Shown here in pieces: positions 1 through 7,666 of a DNA stretch of 7,666 bases (positions within the stretch are counted from its first letter, which is position 1; the number at the start of each line of letters is the position of its first letter). The stretch lies in the NCBI GenBank assembly GCA_022560215.1, contig JADFTO010000135.1, forward strand, positions 1 to 7,666, in the 5' to 3' direction. Origin of the DNA: Pseudomonadota bacterium. GTDB lineage: Bacteria; Pseudomonadota; Alphaproteobacteria; Rhodospirillales; 2-02-FULL-58-16. The notes under the pieces were generated by a model. The model worked only from the letters and a program-made list of their open reading frames with translations. It searched no databases and was not told the DNA's origin. The position numbers and the translations under genes were made by a program.

Positions 1-104
1 TTGCTATCTGACGTATCCATCCGCCGCCCGCAGTCCGCGTGTTACGGTTCTGACGTGAAGCCGCGTGTCCGGGAAAGGTCCCATATTGGCACGAACCGGG
101 CATA
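1..104. other. Left flank with no recognised gene
   Basis: Downstream of the chimeric ORF no gene or terminator is recognised. On the minus strand an ATG at 103-101, one nucleotide after the TAA, opens a frame of 34 codons to the window edge (MPGSCQYGTFPGH at its start). It has no clear SD and resembles nothing I know. It might be the beginning of the next gene of a capsule/exopolysaccharide cluster, but this is not supported by similarity. Confidence 0.3.
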
Positions 105-869
105 TTACCAGAAGCGTTCGGGAACTTCGATGACATCGCCCGGCAACACCAGCGTTTTGTGGTCTGCGGGTTTCTGTTTCTTCTCGGAGTCGCCCGCCCT
201 CGTGATCAGGACCTCTTTCTCCTTCGCCCGGTAGGTGTACCCCCCGGCCAGGGCGATCGCGTTGACCACCGTCATCCCGTTGACGTACGGGTAGCTGCCG
301 GGTCGTTTGACCTCTCCGATGATATAGAAAGGCCTGTAATTGAGAACATCCACGCTGACGCGGGGATTAAGCAGATAATCGGGTTTCAGCGCATCGATAA
401 CGGCCTGCTCGAATTCCCGGAGCGTCAGGCCTTGGGCCTTGACCTCGCGGATGAGAGGCAGCGACACGTGCCCCGAGCCCTTGACCTCGAACTCGCCCGA
501 GAGGTCTTCGTGACCGAACACGACGACGCGCAGCAGGTCGCCGGACGCGTTGAGCACGAGGATGGCCCCGTCGAGCACGCGCAGGCTGCGTTCCACCTCG
601 ATGGTGAAGTCCACGTGGCCAGGGGTGTCGATGATGTTGATCCGGTGATCGTCCCAGAAGCACGTGGTGGCGGCGGACGTGATGGTGATTCCCCGTTCCT
701 GCTCCTGTTCCATCCAGTCCATGGTGGCATTGCCGTCATGGACCTCGCCGAGCTTGTAGGAACGGCCCGTGTAGTAAAGGATGCGCTCGGTGGTCGTGGT
801 CTTGCCGGCGTCGATGTGCGCCATGATACCGATGTTCCGGTAGCGTTCGAGGGGGGTTTTACGGGCCAT
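105..869 (-). CDS. fusA: Chimeric ORF: EF-G N-terminus joined to polysaccharide export protein C-terminus
   Basis: The 254-aa ORF has two unrelated halves. Residues 1 to about 107 are the start of elongation factor G, the GTPase that drives ribosomal translocation: the P-loop AHIDAGKT is at 17-24, switch I RGITI at 59-63 and DTPGH at 81-85. The rest of EF-G (NKxD motif, domains II-V, about 590 residues) is missing. From about 109 to the end the protein is a Wza-type outer-membrane polysaccharide export protein. Residues 109-177 (SGDLLRVVVFGHEDLSGEF onward) match Poly_export. Residues 180-227 (PFYIIGEVKRPGSYPYVNGMT, then VVNAIALAGGYTYRA) match an SLBB domain. The ending LPGDVIEVPERFW is the usual family C-terminus. 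The export half lacks its signal peptide and lipobox, so it could not reach the periplasm. Start context and position after rpsG are normal for fusA. Neither half should work alone, and a cell needs an intact EF-G elsewhere. A chimeric contig is likelier than a real fusion. TAA is at 107-105. Confidence 0.85.
   Translation of the reverse strand: MARKTPLERYRNIGIMAHIDAGKTTTTERILYYTGRSYKLGEVHDGNATMDWMEQEQERGITITSAATTCFWDDHRINIIDTPGHVDFTIEVERSLRVLDGAILVLNASGDLLRVVVFGHEDLSGEFEVKGSGHVSLPLIREVKAQGLTLREFEQAVIDALKPDYLLNPRVSVDVLNYRPFYIIGEVKRPGSYPYVNGMTVVNAIALAGGYTYRAKEKEVLITRAGDSEKKQKPADHKTLVLPGDVIEVPERFW
530..556 (-). other. Junction between fusA and polysaccharide-export sequence
   Basis: Minus-strand codons for GAILVLN (residues 101-107, 569-549) belong to EF-G, where a G-rich stretch such as AVAGVxPQSETVWRQ normally follows. 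Codons for ASGDLLRVVVFG instead open the Poly_export domain. The residues at the join (A, G) could belong to either family, so only a short shared stretch such as GCG..CGGCG is possible. The frame is kept across the join. Confidence 0.75.
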
Positions 870-872
870 GGC

Positions 873-879
873 TCACCTC
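873..879 (-). promoter_or_regulatory. Shine-Dalgarno of fusA
   Basis: GAGGTGA on the minus strand lies 3 nt before the ATG at 869, in the 18-nt rpsG-fusA gap. It supports the MARKTPLERY start, the usual EF-G N-terminus. Confidence 0.6.
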
Positions 880-887
880 AACCCCGG

Positions 888-1358
888 CTACCACCGATAA
901 TGGGAGAACGCCTTGTTGGCCTCCGCCATCCGGTGTGTGTCCTCACGCTTCTTGACCGCGGAGCCCCGGTTGTTCGCGGCGTCCAGCAGCTCCGCCGACA
1001 GGCGTTCGGTCATGGTGTGCTCCGAGCGTTTGCGGGAAATCTCCACGAGCCATCGGATGGCCAGGGCCTGGCGGCGGTCGGTTCGCACCTCGATGGGCAC
1101 CTGGTACGTGGCGCCGCCGACGCGCCTGGACCGCACCTCGACCGCCGGTTTCACGTTGTCGATGGCCTCGTGGAACATCTTCACCGGATCCTGGCCGGTC
1201 TTGCTTTCCATGAGGTCCAGGGCGCCGTAGATGATCTTCTCGGCGACCGACTTCTTGCCGGCCAGCATCAGGCTGTTGGTGAACTTGGTGAGCATCCGGT
1301 CGCCGTATTTGGGATCGGGCTGGACGTCGCGTTTCTCGGCGGCTCGGCGGCGGGACAT
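888..1358 (-). CDS. rpsG: 30S ribosomal protein S7
   Basis: Complete S7, 156 aa, a primary 16S rRNA binding protein that nucleates assembly of the 30S head and lies near the E site. Recognisable blocks are MSRRRAAEKR at the start, the FTNSLMLAGKKSVAEKIIYGAL helix region (26-47), RSRRVGGATYQVPIEV (76-91), RRQALAIRWLVEISRKR (95-111) and the C-terminal KREDTHRMAEANKAFSHYRW. Length and ends match proteobacterial S7. The ATG at 1358 comes one nucleotide after the rpsL stop, and its likely SD (AGAGG, 1373-1369) is inside rpsL, so the two are probably translationally coupled. In E. coli S7 represses its operon by binding a long rpsL-rpsG spacer; that spacer is absent here. The stop is TAG at 890-888. 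The open frame continues upstream of 1358 but overlaps rpsL and has no S7 similarity. Confidence 0.98.
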   Translation of the reverse strand: MSRRRAAEKRDVQPDPKYGDRMLTKFTNSLMLAGKKSVAEKIIYGALDLMESKTGQDPVKMFHEAIDNVKPAVEVRSRRVGGATYQVPIEVRTDRRQALAIRWLVEISRKRSEHTMTERLSAELLDAANNRGSAVKKREDTHRMAEANKAFSHYRW

Positions 1359-1359
1359 G

Positions 1360-1731
1360 TTACTTGGGCCTCTTGGTGCCGTACTTGGACCGCCGTTGGC
1401 GGCGGTCGGATACCGCCTGGGTGTCCAGGGTGCCGCGGATGATGTGATAGCGGACGCCGGGCAGGTCCTTGACTCGTCCTCCCCGGAGCAGGACCACCGA
1501 GTGTTCCTGTAGGTTGTGGCCCTCGCCCGGGATGTAGCTGGTGACCTCGAAACCGTTGGTGAGACGCACGCGGGCCACCTTGCGAAGGGCCGAATTGGGC
1601 TTCTTGGGGGTGATCGTGTAGACGCGCGTGCAGACCCCTCGTTTCTGCGGGCAGGCCTCCAGGGCCGGCACCTTGTTGCGCATGACCGGCGCCTTCCGGG
1701 GTTTTCGAACCAATTGGTTGATCGTCGGCAT
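1360..1731 (-). CDS. rpsL: 30S ribosomal protein S12
   Basis: Complete S12, 123 aa, the normal bacterial length. S12 sits at the interface of the 30S decoding centre and helps monitor codon-anticodon pairing. The family signature is plain: MPTINQLVRKPRK at the start, TPKKPNSALRKVARVRLTNG at 41-60, and GEGHNLQEHSVVLLRGGRVKDLPGVRYH in the middle. Lysines 43-44 of TPKK and K88 of VKDLPG (K42, K43 and K87 in E. coli numbering without Met) are the wild-type residues at positions where changes give streptomycin resistance. D89 is the equivalent of the aspartate that is methylthiolated in E. coli. The start at 1731 is chosen from the family N-terminus and GAGGA 5 nt upstream. TAA at 1362-1360 is followed by one nucleotide and then rpsG. 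It is the first cistron of the str operon behind the promoter at 1955-1927. Confidence 0.98.
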   Translation of the reverse strand: MPTINQLVRKPRKAPVMRNKVPALEACPQKRGVCTRVYTITPKKPNSALRKVARVRLTNGFEVTSYIPGEGHNLQEHSVVLLRGGRVKDLPGVRYHIIRGTLDTQAVSDRRQRRSKYGTKRPK

Positions 1732-1732
1732 T

Positions 1733-1774
1733 TCATTCCTCGCGCACGCAACGGCATCGGCGGAAACCCGCCAT
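1733..1774 (-). CDS. Putative 13-codon leader ORF upstream of rpsL
   Basis: ATG at 1774-1772 follows GGAGG (1784-1780) with a 5-nt spacer, a stronger ribosome binding site than that of rpsL itself. The frame reads MAGFRRCRCVREE and stops at TGA 1735-1733, one nucleotide before the rpsL ATG, in a different frame from rpsL. The rpsL Shine-Dalgarno lies inside its last codons, so a ribosome finishing here would be placed to restart on rpsL. It is rich in Arg and Cys. No homologue is known to me. It could be a real leader peptide for translational coupling or a chance ORF; length alone gives no support, while the SD, the stop position and the overlapping hairpin do. Confidence 0.35.
   Translation of the reverse strand: MAGFRRCRCVREE
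1737..1741 (-). promoter_or_regulatory. Shine-Dalgarno of rpsL
   Basis: GAGGA on the minus strand is 5 nt from the ATG at 1731-1729. It fixes the MPTINQL start of S12 and rejects the longer in-frame extension that begins about 34 codons upstream. Confidence 0.7.
1759..1772 (-). promoter_or_regulatory. Small hairpin just upstream of the rpsL ribosome binding site
   Basis: GGCGG (1772-1768), loop GTTT, CCGCC (1763-1759) form a perfect 5-bp stem on the minus strand. It lies inside the leader ORF and about 17 nt before the rpsL SD. Its left side and loop are also the alternative partner of the upstream arm at 1818-1809, so it competes with the larger hairpin. Confidence 0.35.
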
Positions 1775-1818
1775 GGAAACCTCCGGAGAAGCAAAAACAC
1801 GCCCTTCCGGCGGTTTCC
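1775..1818 (-). promoter_or_regulatory. 12-bp leader hairpin that buries a Shine-Dalgarno, with an alternative pairing
   Basis: On the minus strand GGAAACCGCCGG (1818-1807) is complementary to CCGGAGGTTTCC (1786-1775) at 11 of 12 positions (one G-A mismatch), with a 20-nt loop. The right arm contains GGAGG and ends directly before the ATG at 1774. The left arm can alternatively pair with GGCGGGTTTCC (1772-1762): 10 pairs with one bulged G. The two pairings exclude each other, as in attenuators or translational switches. The loop includes a T5 run (1797-1793) that could form part of a weaker terminator-like hairpin with AAAC at 1816-1813. The pairing is seen directly; regulation of rpsL by it is inferred. 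Confidence 0.5.
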
Positions 1819-1826
1819 TAATCGCT

Positions 1827-1846
1827 GCCGCACCGGGCCGGGCGGC
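1827..1846 (-). promoter_or_regulatory. GC-rich hairpin in the rpsL leader
   Basis: GCCGC (1846-1842) pairs with GCGGC (1831-1827) around a 10-nt GC-rich loop on the minus strand. It stands just upstream of the larger SD-burying hairpin. It may be a separate folding element of the leader; no known RNA family is recognised. Confidence 0.3.
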
Positions 1847-1926
1847 GGTCAAGTTTTACTAATCTCAATGGGGACTGCGTCTGAACCGGACGGCCCACCA
1901 CCAGCCCCCTTTCGGAGAAGCTGCGG

Positions 1927-1955
1927 ATACTAGTCAGGGCTCCCAAGGCAGTCAA
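1927..1955 (-). promoter_or_regulatory. sigma70-type promoter for the rpsL-rpsG-fusA operon
   Basis: On the minus strand the -35 box TTGACT (1955-1950, 5/6 to consensus) and the -10 box TAGTAT (1932-1927, 4/6) are separated by exactly 17 nt. An A/T-rich stretch sits just upstream (GAAAAAA at 1977-1971 and TTTGTTTTA at 1965-1957), where UP elements bind the RNA polymerase alpha subunit. This arrangement is typical of strong growth-related promoters. The start site would be near 1920, giving a leader of about 190 nt before rpsL. This is sequence evidence only. Confidence 0.65.
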
Positions 1956-1977
1956 GTAAAACAAAGCCGTTTTTTCG

Positions 1978-2157
1978 CGGATTTCCGCACCTTAGGGCAT
2001 TTTCCACATAAGTGGGAACAGGCGATAAGCCGGCTCAGGCTTTGGGCGGCCAGGGGCAGAACTGAGACGCGATTCCATTTGAATGGGATTCGCTCTTGGG
2101 CACACTCGGGAAGGGGGGGATTCCAGCCCGCCGTAACCGGCTCCTCCACCCCCGTGG
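1978..2157 (-). other. rpoC 3' flank: three weak hairpins, no clear intrinsic terminator
   Basis: Between the rpoC stop and the rpsL promoter there is no credible gene. Minus-strand inverted repeats are: GCGA..TCC.ATT pairing with AAT.GGA..TCGC at 2093-2069 (one mismatch, one bulge, tight loop); AAGCC/GGCTT at 2042-2027; and TTCC.AC/GTGGAA around a TTAT loop at 2018-2002. None is followed by a run of T on the transcribed strand. A standard Rho-independent terminator is therefore not supported, and rpoC transcripts may end by Rho or read through into rpsL. Confidence 0.4.
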
Positions 2158-6399
<4,242 letters not shown>

Positions 6400-6407
6400 A
6401 AAGCTTA

Positions 6408-6412
6408 CTCCT
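6408..6412 (-). promoter_or_regulatory. Shine-Dalgarno of rpoC
   Basis: AGGAG on the minus strand lies 8 nt before the ATG at 6399-6397, in the 26-nt rpoB-rpoC gap. It supports the MNELM start over the in-frame Met at residue 5. Confidence 0.75.
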
Positions 6413-6425
6413 AGAACACTGCCGG

Positions 6426-7666
6426 TCAGTTCAATTCCACGTTCAGGCCAAGGGAGTGGAGTTCCTTGACAAGCACGTTGAAGGATTCGGGGATTCCCGC
6501 CTCGTAGGTGTTGTCGCCGCGGACGATGGACTCGTAAATCTTGGTCCGGCCCGAGACGTCGTCGGACTTGACCGTCAGCATTTCCTGCAGGGTATAGGCG
6601 GCGCCGTAGGCTTCCAGGGCCCAGACCTCCATCTCGCCGAAACGCTGGCCGCCGAACTGGGCCTTGCCGCCCAGGGGCTGCTGCGTAATGAGTGAATAGG
6701 GGCCTGTGGAGCGAGCGTGGATCTTGTCCTCCACCAGGTGGATAAGCTTCATCATGTAGATGTAGCCGACCGTGATGGGCTGGTCGAATGGCTCTCCATT
6801 CCGTCCGTCGTAAAGGATAGACTTGCCCAGAATCGGGGCCACCATCTGTCCGTCTCGGTTAAGGCGAATGGCCTCATTCCGCATGTCTTCCCCGCTCATC
6901 TCCGCGACATCAACCTTTGCCTCTTCTTTCAACCAGGCCTCGAGGCATATCTTAGAGGGCGCGCCGGGTAGGGGTTCTCCAAAAGCGTCGTCGTAGCCGT
7001 AGCCTCGCTCTTTAAGCCAGCGTCGCACGGCGGCGAAGTCGACCTTCCTTGGGCCATCCGATGCTATGGGCCTCGGGTCCACGGCACCCGACGTCTCGAT
7101 TATCCATGCCTGGGCCAGCGCATCTTCGATAGACAAGTCGGGAGCGCCGTCGAACACGGGCGTTATCGCTCGGAAACCCAACTTGTGTGCCGCCCAACCC
7201 AGATGCGTCTCGAGGACCTGTCCCAAATTCATGCGAGACGGGACGCCGATGGGATTCAAGATGATATCCACGGGTGTGCCGTCCGGTAGGTAGGGCAGGT
7301 CCTCTTCCGGAAGTATGCGAGCTATCACGCCCTTGTTGCCGTGGCGCCCCGCCATCTTGTCGCCTTCCATTATCTTGCGCGTCTGGGCAATCCAGAGCCG
7401 AACAAGTCGATTGACGCCGGGCGGGAGCTCGTCCCGATTGGCCCTGGTGAAGACCTTGACGCCGATTATTTTGCCCTTCTCTCCGTGGGGTACCCTCAGA
7501 GAGGTGTCCTTAACGTCGCGGGCCTTCTCGCCGAAGATGGCTCTGAGGAGCTTCTCCTCTGCGCTGAGCTCCGTCTCGCCCTTGGGCGTAATCTTGCCGA
7601 CGAGGATGTCGCCCGGCCCTATCTCAGCGCCAACGCGGATGATACCGTCTTCATCCAGGTCCCGTA
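6426..7666 (-). CDS. rpoB: RNA polymerase beta subunit, C-terminal part (partial, mosaic)
   Basis: This is the last 412 codons of the RNA polymerase beta subunit. The reading frame is open from the window edge (first full codon at 7664) to a TGA at 6426-6428, so the 5' two thirds lie outside. Visible motifs include the active-site segment GDKMAGRHGNKG (fragment residues 101-112, about 7364-7329), the LPDGTPVDIILNPIGVPSRMN stretch, HARSTGPYSLITQQPLGGK and the near-invariant GGQRFGEMEVWALEAYGAAYTLQEML, which line the catalytic centre and contact beta'. The variable part (about 6800-7190, from FRAITPVFDGAPDLSIEDALAQAW to KSILYDGRNG) and STGPYSLITQ look like Chloroflexota/Gram-positive-type RpoB. 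The last roughly 60 residues (DVSGRTKIYESIVRGD, AGIPESFNVLVKE) look alphaproteobacterial. Codon use changes in parallel: ATA, AGA/AGG and TTA are frequent upstream and rare in rpoC. The family call is secure; the taxonomic mosaic is inferred from memory of family sequences. It ends 26 nt before rpoC, as in the usual rpoBC operon. Confidence 0.96.
   Translation of the reverse strand, partial: RDLDEDGIIRVGAEIGPGDILVGKITPKGETELSAEEKLLRAIFGEKARDVKDTSLRVPHGEKGKIIGVKVFTRANRDELPPGVNRLVRLWIAQTRKIMEGDKMAGRHGNKGVIARILPEEDLPYLPDGTPVDIILNPIGVPSRMNLGQVLETHLGWAAHKLGFRAITPVFDGAPDLSIEDALAQAWIIETSGAVDPRPIASDGPRKVDFAAVRRWLKERGYGYDDAFGEPLPGAPSKICLEAWLKEEAKVDVAEMSGEDMRNEAIRLNRDGQMVAPILGKSILYDGRNGEPFDQPITVGYIYMMKLIHLVEDKIHARSTGPYSLITQQPLGGKAQFGGQRFGEMEVWALEAYGAAYTLQEMLTVKSDDVSGRTKIYESIVRGDNTYEAGIPESFNVLVKELHSLGLNVELN
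6590..6690 (-). other. Probable chimeric junction inside rpoB
   Basis: Sequence upstream of this zone (higher coordinates) resembles Chloroflexota-type RpoB with mixed codon use. Sequence downstream resembles alphaproteobacterial RpoB with strongly C/G-ending codons. The switch falls in the segment encoding QQPLGGKAQFGGQRFGEMEVW, among the most conserved in RpoB, where DNA of distant taxa can share long identical stretches. The exact breakpoint cannot be fixed by eye. An assembly join at a shared k-mer is the likeliest cause; homologous recombination is the alternative. Confidence 0.55.

Noticed and set aside
159..1442. 427-codon plus-strand frame opposite fusA, rpsG and rpsL
   Set aside because: It crosses three well-supported genes on the other strand and has shadow composition with no recognisable motif.
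1359..1757. Upstream extension of the rpsG frame beyond 1358
   Set aside because: The extension overlaps rpsL in another frame. S7 similarity and normal length begin at the ATG at 1358.
1793..1816. Intrinsic terminator or attenuator in the rpsL leader (AAACCGCC stem followed by T5)
   Set aside because: The stem has a bulge, part of the T run is inside it, and the 12-bp hairpin using the same arm is clearly stronger. It is mentioned only as a weak alternative.
1952..2149. 65-codon GTG-started minus-strand frame between rpoC and rpsL
   Set aside because: It has no convincing SD, no recognisable family, covers the weak hairpins and ends within the -35 box of the rpsL promoter. It is most likely a chance frame.

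Overview
The window is read almost entirely on the minus strand. From right to left it carries the conserved bacterial order rpoB (3' part) - rpoC - rpsL - rpsG - fusA (5' part). These genes make the two catalytic RNA polymerase subunits and the start of the 'str' ribosomal operon (S12, S7, EF-G). The core (about 550 to 6600) is GC-rich and strongly C/G-biased at third codon positions. RpoC, S7, S12 and the EF-G N-terminus read like an alphaproteobacterium, probably Rhodospirillales-like; this is judged from remembered family sequences, not from a search.

Layout, right to left: (1) 7666-6426, last 412 codons of rpoB; (2) 26-nt gap with the rpoC ribosome binding site; (3) 6399-2158, complete rpoC (1413 aa) with an Ala/Glu-rich tail; (4) 2157-1732, a 426-nt gap with weak hairpins, a good sigma70-type promoter with an AT-rich UP-like element, and a structured leader of about 190 nt; (5) 1731-1360 rpsL and 1358-888 rpsG, separated by one nucleotide; (6) 869-105, an ORF that starts as EF-G and after about 107 residues becomes the C-terminal part of a polysaccharide export protein; (7) 104-1, no recognisable gene.

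Both ends are mosaic. At the right, most of the rpoB piece looks Chloroflexota-like in its variable region and uses ATA, AGA/AGG and TTA codons more than the core. It turns alphaproteobacterial within the very conserved QQPLGGKAQFGGQRFGEMEVW stretch. At the left, EF-G is replaced in frame by Poly_export/SLBB sequence. The simplest reading is a metagenomic contig with a chimeric join at each end; real recombination is possible but needs read-level support.

The most interesting candidate biology is the rpsL leader. A 12-bp hairpin (one mismatch) ends directly before the ATG of a 13-codon leader ORF and buries its strong Shine-Dalgarno. The same left arm can pair instead with a second downstream segment. 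The leader ORF stops one nucleotide before rpsL. Since the rpsL-rpsG gap is only 1 nt, the intercistronic S7-binding site known in E. coli cannot exist here, and control may have moved to this leader. This is inference from sequence only.
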